A stretch of 37,526 nt of DNA from an uncultured Caldimonas sp. (GTDB lineage: Bacteria; Pseudomonadota; Gammaproteobacteria; Burkholderiales; Burkholderiaceae). Made by a program: the position numbers and the translations under genes. The DNA lies in NCBI RefSeq assembly GCF_946480305.1, contig NZ_CAMLJQ010000043.1:1-37526 (forward strand), in the 5' to 3' direction. This document shows, in pieces, positions 15,205-25,236 of the stretch. Within the stretch, counting starts at the first letter, position 1. Every line of letters starts with the position of its first letter. The notes under the pieces are model-generated. The model was given only the letters and a program-made list of their open reading frames with translations. It made no database searches and had not been told where the DNA came from.

Positions 15205-18200
15205 ATGAGGTTATCGATCGCCGCGAGGCTCGCCCTGGGGTTGGCCCCTGCGCTGCTCGCGCTGCTGGTGGTCGGGGGCGTGTCGCTGGCGAGCCTGAAG
15301 GCGGTCGAGGAGGACCAGCGCTGGGTCAGGCACACCACCGAGGTGCTGCAGCGCATCGGCGAGGCCGGCACTTCGCTCGCAGAGGCAGAAAGCAACGCGC
15401 GCGCCTACCGTTTGACGGGCGACGCGGGGTTTCTGGAGGCCTACCGGTCCGCGGCCACTCAGCTCTACCAGAGCCTCGCGTCGCTGCGCGCGCTGGTGCG
15501 CGACAACGCCCGCCAGCTGGCGCGACTTGGCGAACTCGACCCTATCGTCGCGCAGCGGCTGGAAGCGCTCGAGGCGCTGATCGCCCGCGAGTCCGGCGTC
15601 GCCGCGCGGCAGGACGCTGCCGTCAGCCGGCTGCAGGAGATCAGCAAGCGGCACGCGGAGCGCAGCCGGGAACTGCTTGCCGCCCTGCGCCACGAAGAGC
15701 TGCAGCTGTTGGCGCGGCGCAGCGAGCAGGCCCGGAACACGGGGCTGCTGACCAGCTGGCTGATCGGCGGCGTGACGCTGCTCACGCTGCTGGTGGTGCT
15801 GGTCGGCCTGCTGATGACGGCACGCAGCATCCTGCGATCCTTGCAGCAGCTCAAGCTCGGTGCGCAGCGCGTCGGCTCGGGCGACTACCTGCACCGCGTG
15901 CCGGTGCCGCCCGACGAGTTCGGCCAGGTGGCCGAGGTCTTCAACCGCATGACCGACCAGGTCCGGGACCGCGAGGAGCGGCTCTCGCAGGAAGACTGGA
16001 TCAAATCCAGCCTGGCGCGTTTTCCTCCGATCTTCCAGGCACAGCGGCGGCTGGATTCGTTCTGCCGCGAGGTGCTCTCGGAAATCGCCGCGGTGATGCA
16101 GGTGCCCCACGCCGCGCTCTACCGTCGAACGCGCGACGACGGCGACGACGTGCTGCTGCGCTGCGGCAGCTTTGCGGCCGACGACGCGCCCGCGCGCTTG
16201 GCGATCGGCGAAGGCGCGGTGGGGCAATGCGCGGTGGAAGGCCGCATTCTCGAGCTGAAGCCACTGCCCGAGGGGCACGTACGCATCACGTCGGCGCTCG
16301 GTGCGTCGGTGCCGTCGGAGATCCTGGTGTTGCCCGCGGTGTTCGAAGGCACCGTCAATGCCGTGCTCGAACTCGCGTTCCTGCGCACACCGAGTAGTGC
16401 CGAGCGCGAGTTCATCGAGCGCCTGATGGGTGGTGTGGCGGTGGCGTTGAACGGCATCGAGGCGCGCGAGCAGCTCGAGGAGGCGCTCGACCGGTCCACG
16501 CGGCTCGCAGGCGACCTGCAGCGCAAGCAGGAGGAGCTGTCGCAAAGCTACGAAGAACTCGAGGCACAAGCCGACCAGCTGCGACAGTCGAGCCACCTGC
16601 TGCGCGAACAGCAGGACGAGCTGCAGCAGGCGAACGACGAGTACGAGCAGGTCAACGCCGACCTGCGCCAGGCCGCAACGGAACTCGAAGAGCGCTCGCG
16701 CCAGCTCGAAACCGCGTCGGCCTACAAGTCGGAGTTCCTGGCCAACATGTCGCACGAGTTGCGCACGCCGCTCAACAGCCTGCTGATCCTGTCGCAGCTG
16801 CTGGCCGAGAACCGCGAGCGCACGCTCAACGACAAGCAGGTGCAGTACGCGCGCACCATCCACGCGGCGGGCGAAGACCTGCTGGCACTGATCAGCGACA
16901 TCCTCGACCTTGCGAAGATCGAGTCCGGCACGGTGGAGCTGGACCTGGAGGACATGCCGCTCGAGGAGTTGCTCCGCTCGGCCGACAGCAGCTTCCGCGC
17001 GATGGCCGAGAGCAAGGGCCTGCAGTTCGAGCTGACCGCGGCGCCGGACGTGCCCCGCCTCGTGCGGGTCGATCCGCGCAGGTTGTGGCAGATCGTCAAG
17101 AACCTGTTGTCGAACGCATTCAAGTTCACGTCGCACGGTCGCGTGGCGCTTTCCGTCGCCTCGTCGCCAGGACCGGCAGGGCAACCCGGGGAATGGATCG
17201 CGGTGACGGTGGCGGACACGGGCATCGGCATTCCTGCCGAGCAGCTGGCGCGCATCTTCGAGTCGTTCCACCAGGGTGACCGCGGCACGGCCCGGAAGTT
17301 CGGCGGCACGGGGCTGGGTCTTGCGATCAGTCAGCGCCTGGCGCGGATGATGGGCGGGCACATCGAGGTGGCGAGCACGCCCGGTGAAGGCAGCCGCTTC
17401 ACGCTGTACCTTCCGCTGCGGCCCGGGGCGGAGTCGGGGCCCGCGGTGGCGCCTGCAGCGGCACCGACGGAGGAGGCCCCTGCACCCGCGCCTGCCATCG
17501 CGTCGGCGGTGCCCGCTCCCGTGCCGGCGCCGCTGCAGTCCGACGGATCGCGCTGCGTGATGGTGGCCCACCGCGATGCGGAGTTCGTGCACCAGGTGAC
17601 CCGTACGGCACGGTCGCGCGGGTTCGACGTGGTGGCGGTGTCCGAGCTCGGCAAGATCGTCGCGCTGTGCCGGCGCACCCGGCCCACGCTGCTGGTGCTC
17701 GAAGCCGCGATGGACGACGACGAAGGCTGGGTGGCGCTCGGCCTGCTCAAGCAGAACCCCGAGACCCGGCATGTGCCGGTGCACCTCGTGTGCGACCGCC
17801 GCCAGCGTGAGCGGGCGCTGCAACTGGGCGCTGCGTCCGCGTTGCAGCCTGCGAGCCTGACGCCCGACGTGATCGAGGACGTGCTCGGCTCTCACCTGGA
17901 GCGCTTGACGCGGCCCTATCGGCGCCTGCTCGTCGTCGAGGACGACGAGGCACAGCGGCATGCCATCCTCGAGCTGATCGGCAACGGCGACGTGAAAGCT
18001 TACGGCGTGGACTCCGCCGCCGCGGCGCTGAACGAGCTCGCCCAGACCACCTACGACTGCGTGGTCGTCGACCTCGGCCTGCCTGACATGGAGGGGGCCG
18101 ACCTGCTGATGGCGATGCACGAGCGGATGGGCGCGCATTGCCCGCCGGTCGTCATCTACACCGGCAGGGATCTGACGCGCGCGCAGGAGGCGCGGCTGAA

Positions 18201-18732
18201 GCCAGTCTCCGAGGCCATCATCGTGAAGGGGGCGAACTCGCCCGAGCGACTGCTCAGTGAAACGGCGTTGCTGCTGAGCCGGCAGCATTCGCGGCTGCCT
18301 GAGCCCAAGCAGCGCATGATCGAGCGCGGCAACGAAAAAGACCCGGTGCTGGGCGGACGCAGGGTGCTGGCGGTCGACGACGACGTCCGCAACATCTTTG
18401 CCATCACCGCCGCACTGGAAGCCTATGGTGTCGAGGTGCTGCACGCCGACAGCGGCCGGGCGGCGTTGGAGATCGTCCAGACGGACGACCGGCTCGACGC
18501 CGTGTTGATGGACATCATGATGCCGGAGATGGACGGCTTCGAGGCGATGCGCCGCATCAGAGCGATGCCCGGCCGCACGTCGATGCCACTGATCGCGATC
18601 ACCGCCAAGGCCATGCCCGGCGACCGCCAGCGATGCCTGGATGCCGGTGCGTCCGACTACCTGACCAAGCCGGTCGACATGGACCGGCTGCGCGCGATGC
18701 TGCGCGTGTGGCTGACCCTCGCTGCGCCATGA
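15205..18732 (+). CDS. Hybrid sensor histidine kinase: CHASE3-HAMP-GAF-HisKA-HATPase with three receiver-like domains
   Basis: Inner-membrane sensor kinase of 1175 residues. Order: membrane segment (about 7-30), periplasmic CHASE3 domain (about 35-175), second membrane segment (about 181-203), HAMP (204-258), GAF (about 275-420), coiled coil (about 420-505), HisKA with phospho-His517 in [12 protein letters not shown], HATPase_c with N-box NLLSNAFKF (633-641) and DTGIGIP, an Ala/Pro linker, then three receiver folds. Receiver 1 (about 775-895) is degenerate: Glu833 replaces the phospho-Asp and the acidic pair is missing. Receivers 2 and 3 carry Asp956 and Asp1103 ([12 protein letters not shown]). 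GGAGGGG lies 7 bases before ATG 15205; the frame upstream is not protein. The stop overlaps cheR by ATGA. Confidence 0.93.
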   Translation: MRLSIAARLALGLAPALLALLVVGGVSLASLKAVEEDQRWVRHTTEVLQRIGEAGTSLAEAESNARAYRLTGDAGFLEAYRSAATQLYQSLASLRALVRDNARQLARLGELDPIVAQRLEALEALIARESGVAARQDAAVSRLQEISKRHAERSRELLAALRHEELQLLARRSEQARNTGLLTSWLIGGVTLLTLLVVLVGLLMTARSILRSLQQLKLGAQRVGSGDYLHRVPVPPDEFGQVAEVFNRMTDQVRDREERLSQEDWIKSSLARFPPIFQAQRRLDSFCREVLSEIAAVMQVPHAALYRRTRDDGDDVLLRCGSFAADDAPARLAIGEGAVGQCAVEGRILELKPLPEGHVRITSALGASVPSEILVLPAVFEGTVNAVLELAFLRTPSSAEREFIERLMGGVAVALNGIEAREQLEEALDRSTRLAGDLQRKQEELSQSYEELEAQADQLRQSSHLLREQQDELQQANDEYEQVNADLRQAATELEERSRQLETASAYKSEFLANMSHELRTPLNSLLILSQLLAENRERTLNDKQVQYARTIHAAGEDLLALISDILDLAKIESGTVELDLEDMPLEELLRSADSSFRAMAESKGLQFELTAAPDVPRLVRVDPRRLWQIVKNLLSNAFKFTSHGRVALSVASSPGPAGQPGEWIAVTVADTGIGIPAEQLARIFESFHQGDRGTARKFGGTGLGLAISQRLARMMGGHIEVASTPGEGSRFTLYLPLRPGAESGPAVAPAAAPTEEAPAPAPAIASAVPAPVPAPLQSDGSRCVMVAHRDAEFVHQVTRTARSRGFDVVAVSELGKIVALCRRTRPTLLVLEAAMDDDEGWVALGLLKQNPETRHVPVHLVCDRRQRERALQLGAASALQPASLTPDVIEDVLGSHLERLTRPYRRLLVVEDDEAQRHAILELIGNGDVKAYGVDSAAAALNELAQTTYDCVVVDLGLPDMEGADLLMAMHERMGAHCPPVVIYTGRDLTRAQEARLKPVSEAIIVKGANSPERLLSETALLLSRQHSRLPEPKQRMIERGNEKDPVLGGRRVLAVDDDVRNIFAITAALEAYGVEVLHADSGRAALEIVQTDDRLDAVLMDIMMPEMDGFEAMRRIRAMPGRTSMPLIAITAKAMPGDRQRCLDAGASDYLTKPVDMDRLRAMLRVWLTLAAP

Positions 18733-19565
18733 AGGAGCACACCTCGTCTCTCGATGAAACACGTGCGACGCTGAGTCTGCTGCTGGAGTTCGTCTACGAG
18801 CGTACCGGCGAGGACTTTCGCCAGTACAAGCATCCGTCGATGCTGCGACGCGTGTTGCGTCGCGTGGAGGCCGAAGGCGTGCCTTCGCTGATGGGTCTGC
18901 TCGAATGCGCTCGCCATGACGAGGGGTGCCTGCAGCGGCTGAGGGCCGCGCTCACGCTGCACGTCACCTCGATGTTCCGCGACGCGGAGTTCTTCCGCTT
19001 CATGGCAGCGAAAGTGCTGCCCGCATTGCGCACCTACCCCTATCCGCGCCTGTGGATCGCGGGCTGCTCGACCGGGCAGGAGCTGTTCTCCTATCGCATC
19101 CTGCTCGAAGAACTGGGCCTGGGTGAGCGGTGCATGCTGTACGGCACCGACCTCAGCGAATCGGTGATCGAGACCGCTCGTGCAGGCACGCTCGATGCTT
19201 CGTTGATGGACGACTACGAGGCCCCCTATCGTCTGGCAGGAGGCCGTCGCAGCCTGCGGGACTACTTCGAAGTCGACGGACGACAGATGAGGTTGCACCA
19301 GCGCCTGCTCAGGAACACGAGTTTCGCGGTGCACAACCTGATCAGTGACGGGTCCTTCAACGAATTCCATCTGATCTCCTGCCGCAACGTGCTCATGTAC
19401 CTCGACGAAACCGGGCAGCGCCGCGCGCTCGACGTCATCCACCAGAGCCTCGCACCGCTGGGCTACCTCGGGCTGGGTAACAGCGAATCGTTGTTGCACG
19501 CAGCCCACCGCGGCGACTACGAGCGTGCCGACGGTTCAGAGCCGGTGTACCGGCGCGTCAGGTGA
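18729..19565 (+). CDS. CheR-type protein-glutamate O-methyltransferase
   Basis: SAM-dependent methyltransferase of the chemoreceptor-modifying CheR family, 278 residues. An N-terminal helical domain (FVYERTGEDFRQYKHPSMLRRVLRR) is followed by HVTSMFRDAEFFRFM, the SAM-binding motif WIAGCSTGQELFSYRILLEE, LYGTDLSESVIETARAG, and the C-terminal FHLISCRNVLMYLDETGQRR. The GCSTGQE wording is close to the usual GCSTGEE. It starts inside the stop of the hybrid kinase (ATGA) and precedes a receiver-kinase gene, so it belongs to a signalling operon rather than a flagellar chemotaxis locus. No cheB, cheW or receptor gene is present; its target may be the kinase itself, but that is inference. Confidence 0.93.
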   Translation: MKEHTSSLDETRATLSLLLEFVYERTGEDFRQYKHPSMLRRVLRRVEAEGVPSLMGLLECARHDEGCLQRLRAALTLHVTSMFRDAEFFRFMAAKVLPALRTYPYPRLWIAGCSTGQELFSYRILLEELGLGERCMLYGTDLSESVIETARAGTLDASLMDDYEAPYRLAGGRRSLRDYFEVDGRQMRLHQRLLRNTSFAVHNLISDGSFNEFHLISCRNVLMYLDETGQRRALDVIHQSLAPLGYLGLGNSESLLHAAHRGDYERADGSEPVYRRVR

Positions 19566-19575
19566 GGCACAGACC

Positions 19576-20769
19576 ATGACGGTGGGGTCCGGCAAGACGG
19601 TCAGCCTGCTTCTCGTCGATGATGAGCCCGCCAACCTGCTGTCGCTGGAGGCCATCCTCGAGCCGCTGGGCGAGCGGCTGGTGCGTGCGCAATCGGGGCA
19701 CGAGGCGCTCAAGCGCGTGCTGGAGGAGGACTTCGCGGTCATCCTGCTCGACGTGCGTATGCCCGACATCAGCGGCATCGAGACGGCAACGCTGATCCGT
19801 TCACGCCGGCGGTCCCAGACGACGCCGATCATCTTCCTCACCGGGCTCGAAAAGAGCGAGGAAATGATGTTCGAGGGTTATTCGGCCGGAGCGGTCGACT
19901 ACCTCACCAAGCCGGTCGTGCCCGCCATCCTGCGCGCGAAGGTCGAAGTCTTCATCGAGCTGGAGCGCGCGCGCTCCCAACTGAAGGCCGAGGTGAGCGA
20001 GCGCGAGCGGGCAGCGGCGGAGCTGGCGCTGCTCAATTCGCTGATGGCGCGGCGCAATGAAGAACTGGCAGCGGCCAATTCGGAGCTCGACGCCTTTTGC
20101 GCTGCGGTGTCGCACGACCTGCGAGCCCCGCTGGCGCACGTGGAAGGCTTCATCGAGCTGTTGCAGGCCGCCACCCTGCCGCAACTGGGGCCACGGGAGC
20201 AGCAGTACCTTGAGGCCATCGGCAGCGAGACCGCCCGGATGCGCCAGCTGATCGGTGACTTCCTGCGGTTTGCACGGCTGGGAGCGGCACAACCCGAGTT
20301 CGCGCCGGTCGACATGCGGCAGCTCGTGCAAGAAGCCTTGGATGACCTGTCGCGGCAGCGCACCCCGCAAGCCATCGAGTGGTGTGTCGGCGATCTGCCC
20401 ACGGCCCACGGCGATGCGCGCCTGCTGCGCCAGGTCTGGCTCAACCTGCTGTCGAACGCGGTGAAGTATTCGCGCAACCGCGAGCCGCCACGCGTGCACG
20501 TCAACGGCGAGGTGCAGGGCGACGAGATCGTCTACTCGGTGACGGACAACGGTGTCGGCTTCGACCCGCAGCAGGCGGATCGGCTGTTCAATGCCTTCTT
20601 CCGCATGCATGCGGCCGCCGAGTTCGAAGGCGTGGGCATCGGGCTCGCATCGGTCAAGCGGGTCGTGCAGCGCCACGGGGGCCGCGTCTGGGCGCATGCC
20701 AGGCCGGGTGAGGGCGCGACGTTCTGCTTTGCCCTGCCGCGCCCTGCCATGCATGCCCAGGCCGCGTGA
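19576..20769 (+). CDS. Receiver-histidine kinase fusion (REC-HisKA-HATPase)
   Basis: Soluble 397-residue protein with an N-terminal receiver (about 10-125: LLLVDDEPANLLSLEAIL, phospho-Asp59 in ILLDVRMPDISG, Lys in DYLTKPV), a short coiled coil (130-170), HisKA with His180 in AVSHDLRAPLAHVEGF, and HATPase_c (LLRQVWLNLLSNAVKYS, SVTDNGVGFDPQQADRLFNA, GVGIGLASVKRVVQRHGG). Kinases of this shape resemble phytochrome-type kinases and often receive phosphate at the receiver from a partner. It starts 11 bases after cheR, with GAGG about 8 bases before ATG 19576. It is the last gene of the operon and likely a relay partner of the large hybrid kinase. Confidence 0.93.
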   Translation: MTVGSGKTVSLLLVDDEPANLLSLEAILEPLGERLVRAQSGHEALKRVLEEDFAVILLDVRMPDISGIETATLIRSRRRSQTTPIIFLTGLEKSEEMMFEGYSAGAVDYLTKPVVPAILRAKVEVFIELERARSQLKAEVSERERAAAELALLNSLMARRNEELAAANSELDAFCAAVSHDLRAPLAHVEGFIELLQAATLPQLGPREQQYLEAIGSETARMRQLIGDFLRFARLGAAQPEFAPVDMRQLVQEALDDLSRQRTPQAIEWCVGDLPTAHGDARLLRQVWLNLLSNAVKYSRNREPPRVHVNGEVQGDEIVYSVTDNGVGFDPQQADRLFNAFFRMHAAAEFEGVGIGLASVKRVVQRHGGRVWAHARPGEGATFCFALPRPAMHAQAA

Positions 20770-20803
20770 AACGCGTTGCGGCAAGTTCTACTGCATGCCG
20801 GCC

Positions 20804-21259
20804 TTACTGCAGCAGGAATCCGGCGCAGCGGTCGTCGCGCACGGCGAGCACCACCAGCAGGTCGTCCTCGCCGGCCGTGGGATCGACGCGGTAGAGATGC
20901 ACGTCCAGACCCGTCTTCCGGTAGTTCCCCAGGTAGTCGCTTTCGTACCCTTGCGCCAGCACCGGCTTGATGGCGTTGCTGACGTTTTCGAGCTTCTCCG
21001 GCGTCACCGCGGCGCGCACGTCGTCGTTGCAGACACGGTGAAAGTCGCCGACCTTGTTGTGGACGGTCGCGTCCATCAGGGTTTCGTACAGGGCCTGCAC
21101 GCGAGGCGCCTGCTCAGGCGACTGCGTCGACTGCGCGATGACGGCCGCCGGGGCGGCGGCGGAGAGGGCGACCAGCCCCGCGGCAAGCCAACGCGTGATC
21201 GGGAATGCAATCGGGCGTGTGGTCGGGCCTGTGGCCGGGAATTTCATACGGATGCTCAT
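20804..21259 (-). CDS. Hypothetical exported protein
   Basis: Small protein of 151 residues that I cannot assign to a family. A long signal peptide is evident (ITRWLAAGLVALSAAAPAAV, likely cut near VIAQS), so the mature part of about 110 residues is periplasmic. It is polar with two Cys residues (RVCNDDVRAAV and DDRCAGFLLQ) that could form a disulfide. ATG 21259 is chosen because GGGG lies 7 bases upstream; ATG 21247 is a possible alternative. It lies downstream of tRNA-Thr and its terminator and converges with the signalling operon. Confidence 0.7.
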   Translation of the reverse strand: MSIRMKFPATGPTTRPIAFPITRWLAAGLVALSAAAPAAVIAQSTQSPEQAPRVQALYETLMDATVHNKVGDFHRVCNDDVRAAVTPEKLENVSNAIKPVLAQGYESDYLGNYRKTGLDVHLYRVDPTAGEDDLLVVLAVRDDRCAGFLLQ

Positions 21260-21309
21260 GCACATGCCCCAGCAACCGCCGATCCCGCTTGTGTGTCTCG
21301 CGCCCAAGC

Positions 21310-21341
21310 AAAAAGGCCCGACGGTTGCCCGTCAGGCCTTT
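21310..21341 (-). terminator. Intrinsic terminator after tRNA-Thr
   Basis: On the minus strand a stem AAAGGCCTGACGG / CCGTCGGGCCTTT with loop GCAA is followed by TTTTT-rich sequence, 14 bases past the tRNA CCA end. The complementary strand also begins with A residues and ends with TTT, so it might act in both directions. Confidence 0.85.
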
Positions 21342-21354
21342 GGCGTTCGTCTCT

Positions 21355-21431
21355 TGGTGCCGGTGACCGGATTCGAACTGGTGACCTTCGCATTACGAAT
21401 GCGCTGCTCTACCAACTGAGCTACACCGGCA
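21355..21431 (-). tRNA. tRNA-Thr (anticodon CGT)
   Basis: The minus strand reads TGCCGGTGTAGCTCAGTTGG (acceptor and D arm), anticodon arm CGCATTCGTAATGCG with loop anticodon CGT, AAGGTC variable region, T arm with GTTCGAATCC, and an acceptor closing with CACCGGCA and an encoded CCA. It decodes ACG. A promoter-like element and a terminator flank it, so it is a single-gene transcript. Confidence 0.97.
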
Positions 21432-21452
21432 AAAGAGACCGCGATTCTAGCA
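21432..21452 (-). promoter_or_regulatory. tRNA-Thr promoter, extended -10
   Basis: On the minus strand TGCTAGAATCGCGGTCTCT precedes the tRNA. TGCTAGAAT is an extended -10 (TGnTAnAAT), followed by the same CGCGGTCTCT discriminator found before tRNA-Ser. The match of 16 bases upstream of two unrelated tRNAs supports a shared stable-RNA promoter design. Confidence 0.65.
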
Positions 21453-21478
21453 AATTCTTTTCCGGGCAGGGAAGCCCG

Positions 21479-22492
21479 TCAGCTCGCCGCGTCGACGTGG
21501 TACGAGGTGACCCGCTCCACCTCGTTCTTCGAACCCAGGATCACGCTGACCCGCTCGTGCAGCTTGCCCGGCTGGATGTCGAGCACCCGCTGCAGCCCGT
21601 TGGTCGCGGCGCCGCCGGCCTGCTCGACGATGAAGCCCATCGGGTTGGCCTCGTACATCAGGCGCAGCTTGCCGGGCTTGTCGGGCTCGCGCTTGTCCCA
21701 GGGGTACATGAAGATGCCGCCGCGTGTCAGGATGCGGTGCACGTCGGCCACCATCGAGGCGACCCAGCGCATGTTGAAGTCCTTGCCGCGCGGACCCTCC
21801 TTGCCGGCCAGGCATTCGTCGATGTAGCGCTTCACCGGCGGGGCCCAGTGACGCATGTTGCTCATGTTGATCGCGAATTCCTTGGTGTCTTCCGGGATCT
21901 GCACGCCGTCCTGCGTCAGCACCCAGGAGCCCTGCTCGCGGTCGAGCGTGAACATCGCCACGCCGTCGCCCACGGTCAGCACGAGCGTGGTCTGCGGGCC
22001 GTAGATGCAGTAGCCCGCGGCCGCCTGCTGGCTGCCCGGCTGCAGGAAGTCCGCCTCGCTGACGCCCGCATGCCCTTCCGGCTTCTTGAGCACCGAGAAG
22101 ATCGTGCCGATGCTGACGTTGACGTCGATGTTGCTCGAGCCGTCGAGCGGATCGAACAGCAGCAGGTATTCACCCTGCGGGAAGCGGTTGGGCACCAGGT
22201 AGATGCCGTCCATTTCCTCCGAGGCCATCGCCGCGAGGTGGCCGCCCCATTCGTTGGCCTCGATCAGCACCTCGTTGCAGATGACGTCGAGCTTCTTCTG
22301 CACTTCGCCCTGCACGTTCTCGGTGCCGGCGCTGCCGAGCACGTCGCCCAAGGCGCCCTTGTTGACGCTGATCGCGATGCGCTTGCACGCACGCGCCACC
22401 ACCTCGATCAGCAGGCGCAACTGCCCGGGAATGTGCCCGTGCATGCGCTGCTGCTCGACGAGGTATTGCGTCAAGCTGATGCGTTTACCCAT
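21479..22492 (-). CDS. fbp: Fructose-1,6-bisphosphatase class I
   Basis: Dephosphorylates fructose 1,6-bisphosphate in gluconeogenesis and, where present, the Calvin cycle. The 337 residues cover the whole class I fold: [11 protein letters not shown] at the N-terminus, [13 protein letters not shown], the metal-site block [58 protein letters not shown], and [26 protein letters not shown] lies about 6 bases before ATG 22490-22492. It follows pepN by 19 bases and is probably cotranscribed with prfB-pepN. No other Calvin-cycle gene is in the window. Confidence 0.97.
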   Translation of the reverse strand: MGKRISLTQYLVEQQRMHGHIPGQLRLLIEVVARACKRIAISVNKGALGDVLGSAGTENVQGEVQKKLDVICNEVLIEANEWGGHLAAMASEEMDGIYLVPNRFPQGEYLLLFDPLDGSSNIDVNVSIGTIFSVLKKPEGHAGVSEADFLQPGSQQAAAGYCIYGPQTTLVLTVGDGVAMFTLDREQGSWVLTQDGVQIPEDTKEFAINMSNMRHWAPPVKRYIDECLAGKEGPRGKDFNMRWVASMVADVHRILTRGGIFMYPWDKREPDKPGKLRLMYEANPMGFIVEQAGGAATNGLQRVLDIQPGKLHERVSVILGSKNEVERVTSYHVDAAS

Positions 22493-22511
22493 AGAAAACT
22501 CCCCAAGTGAA

Positions 22512-25184
22512 TCAATCGGCCAGCGCGCGCGTGACGATCTCGCGCACGTCGTCGCTCAGCTCGCCCCTGGCGGCCACGCGGGCGATGGCCTCGCGCGCGG
22601 CACTGCGGTAGGGCTCGGCCAGCTGCTTCCAGCGGTCCATGGCGCGCGCCAGGCGGGCGGCGAGCTGAGGGTTGATCGCGTCGAGTTCCAGCACCCGCTC
22701 GGCCCAGAACACATAGCCCGCGGCGTCGGGGCGATGGAAAGCGGCCGGGTTGGAAAAGCACAGCGCGGTGACGAGGCTGCGTGCCCGGTTCGGGTTGCGC
22801 AGCGAAAAGTCGGGGTGCGACATCAGCGACTTCACGCGGGCGAACACGCGGCCGTCCTTCTCGGGGGCGCTGGCCTGCAACGCGAACCACTTGTCGACCA
22901 CCAGCGCCTCGTCCTTGAACATCGCGTGGAAGCGCTCGAGCGCCGGCGTGGCCAGTTCGCTGTGGGCGCCCACCAGCGCGCTGAGGGCGCCCAGGCGGTC
23001 GGTCATGTTGCCGGCATCCTTGAAGCGCTGGTAGGCCTTGCCCGGCCAGATTGGCGCGTGCTTCTCGGCGGCAGCCAGGCACAGGTAGGCGAGCGACAGA
23101 TTGGCCAGCGCGCGGCGGCCGGAAGAGACCGGGTCCGGCGAGTAGCCGCCGGTGTCCTGGTGCATCTCGTACGCCCATTCCCAATCGGCGTGCAGCGCGT
23201 TCGCGAGCTGCAGGCGCATCGATTCGCGCACCGTGTGGATGCGCTGCGGGTCGACCTGCTCCAGTTGCTCGGCAATGTAGCTCTCGCCGGGGAGCGTGAG
23301 CACCAGCTCCTTGAAGGCAGCATCGAGCGCGGGGTGGTGGATCACCGCGCGCATCGCGTCGATGTACGGCGCATCGAGGTGCAGCACGCCGCTGCCCTTG
23401 ATGACCGCAAGCAGGCGGTTCAATGCGAGGCGCTGGCCGGCTTCCCAGCGGTTGAACGGGTCGGCATCGTGCGCGAGCAGCGTCAGCAGGTCGGCATCCG
23501 AAAGGGTGTCTTCCAGGATCACGGGCGCCGAGAAGCCGCGCAGCAGCGACGGCACCGGCTCGACCTCGACGTTGACGAACTCGAACCGTTGCGTGGCTTC
23601 GCTCAGCACCAGCACCCGTTCGGTGCCCGCAGGGGCGTCTTCACCGACGAGCTGCAGCGGCAGGTGCTGCGCATCGCGGCCCACGAGGCCGAGCGCGACG
23701 GGGATCACGAACGGCAGCTTCTCGGCCTGGCCGGGCGTGGGCAGGCAATGCTGGCTGAGCTGCAGCGTGTAGGTGCGCATCTCGGCGTTGTAGAGCCCGC
23801 GCGCCACCACGCGCGGCGTGCCGGCCTGGCTGTACCAGCGCTTGAACTGCTCCAGCTTCTGCGCGAGCGGGCTGCCGGGGTTGGCGTCGGCAATGGCCTG
23901 TGCGAAGTCGTCGCAGGTCACGGCCTGCCCGTCATGGCGCTCGAAATACAAGGTCATGCCGCGCGCAAAGCCTTCGCGCCCGACCAGCGTCTGCATCATC
24001 CGCACCACTTCCGAGCCCTTGTCGTAGACGGTGGCGGTGTAGAAGTTGTCGATCGCGAGATAGCTGTCCGGGCGCACCGGGTGGGCCATCGGGCCGGCGT
24101 CTTCGGGGAACTGATGCTGGCGCAGCGTGCGCACGTCGTCGATGCGCTTGACGGCCCGCGCGCTCGGCGAGCCGGCCAGATCCTGGCTGAACTCCTGGTC
24201 GCGGAAGACGGTCAGGCCTTCCTTCAGGCTCAGCTGGAACCAGTCACGGCAGGTGACGCGGTTGCCGGTCCAGTTGTGGAAGTACTCGTGGCCGACCACG
24301 CTCTCGATGCCGGCGTAGTCCACATCGGTGGCGGTGGCGGGGTTGGCGAGGACGTACTTGGTGTTGAAGATGTTCAACCCCTTGTTCTCCATCGCGCCCA
24401 TGTTGAAGTCGCTCACTGCGACGATCATGAAGCGGTCGAGATCGAGCGAGAGCCCGAAACGACGCTCGTCCCAGGCCACCGATGCGATGAGCGATTGCAT
24501 CGCATGCTCGGTCTTGTCCAGGTCGCCGGCGCGCACGTACACCTGCAGCAGGTGCTCGCGCCCGCTCGCGGCACGGATCTTCTGCTCGCGGCACACCAGC
24601 TTGGCCGCCACCAGCGCGAACAGGTAGCTCGGCTTGGGGAAGGGGTCGTGCCACTTGGCGTAGTGCTTGCCGTTGTCCAGCGCGCCTTGTTCGACCAGGT
24701 TGCCGTTGGACAGCAGCACCGGGTATTTGGTCTTGTCGGCCTTCAGCGTGACGGTGTAGACCGCCATCACGTCCGGGCGGTCGAGGAAGTAGGTGATGCG
24801 GCGAAAGCCCTGCGCCTCGCACTGGGTGAAGAAGCCGCCGCCGGAGGTGTAGAGCCCCGACAACTGCGTGTTCTTCTCCGGCGAGCAGGTGTTGCGCAGC
24901 TCCAGCGTGAACGCCTCGGTGGGCAGGTTTTCGAGCACCAGTTGCTGGTTCTCGACGCGGAACGACACCGATTCGCCGTTGACCAGCACGCGCAGCAGGT
25001 TCAGGTCTTCGCCGTCCAGGCGCAGCGTCTGGGTGGTGGCCTGCGGGTTGCGCTCGACCTGCATCCGGTTGGTGACCAGCGTCTTGGCTGGGTCGAGGTC
25101 GAAGGTCAGTTCGACCGAGCGGATCCAGTAGGCCGGCGGGGCGTAGTCCTCGCGCCGGATCACGGTGGCGGTGCCTTCACGCAT
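22512..25184 (-). CDS. pepN: Aminopeptidase N
   Basis: Broad-specificity zinc aminopeptidase of family M1, cytosolic, involved in the last steps of peptide breakdown. The 890 residues match the E. coli-type PepN length. Seen: substrate-recognition motif GAMEN (263-267), zinc site HEYFH (299-303) with the third ligand Glu322 in LKEGLT, and the conserved sequence [20 protein letters not shown]. The DUF3458-type C-terminal helical region ([33 protein letters not shown]) is complete. It lies 52 bases after prfB and 19 bases before fbp on the same strand. Confidence 0.97.
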   Translation of the reverse strand: MREGTATVIRREDYAPPAYWIRSVELTFDLDPAKTLVTNRMQVERNPQATTQTLRLDGEDLNLLRVLVNGESVSFRVENQQLVLENLPTEAFTLELRNTCSPEKNTQLSGLYTSGGGFFTQCEAQGFRRITYFLDRPDVMAVYTVTLKADKTKYPVLLSNGNLVEQGALDNGKHYAKWHDPFPKPSYLFALVAAKLVCREQKIRAASGREHLLQVYVRAGDLDKTEHAMQSLIASVAWDERRFGLSLDLDRFMIVAVSDFNMGAMENKGLNIFNTKYVLANPATATDVDYAGIESVVGHEYFHNWTGNRVTCRDWFQLSLKEGLTVFRDQEFSQDLAGSPSARAVKRIDDVRTLRQHQFPEDAGPMAHPVRPDSYLAIDNFYTATVYDKGSEVVRMMQTLVGREGFARGMTLYFERHDGQAVTCDDFAQAIADANPGSPLAQKLEQFKRWYSQAGTPRVVARGLYNAEMRTYTLQLSQHCLPTPGQAEKLPFVIPVALGLVGRDAQHLPLQLVGEDAPAGTERVLVLSEATQRFEFVNVEVEPVPSLLRGFSAPVILEDTLSDADLLTLLAHDADPFNRWEAGQRLALNRLLAVIKGSGVLHLDAPYIDAMRAVIHHPALDAAFKELVLTLPGESYIAEQLEQVDPQRIHTVRESMRLQLANALHADWEWAYEMHQDTGGYSPDPVSSGRRALANLSLAYLCLAAAEKHAPIWPGKAYQRFKDAGNMTDRLGALSALVGAHSELATPALERFHAMFKDEALVVDKWFALQASAPEKDGRVFARVKSLMSHPDFSLRNPNRARSLVTALCFSNPAAFHRPDAAGYVFWAERVLELDAINPQLAARLARAMDRWKQLAEPYRSAAREAIARVAARGELSDDVREIVTRALAD

Positions 25185-25236
25185 GCTGTGTCTCTCTTTC
25201 GATCAGCACCAGCCCACCGGGGGCCGGTGCAGGTTC

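Noticed and set aside
15211..18762. Minus-strand open frame of over 1100 codons opposite the hybrid kinase
   Set aside because: It is an antisense frame held open by GC-rich codon use; the plus frame has all kinase and receiver motifs while this one is His/Arg/Gln-rich with no domain.
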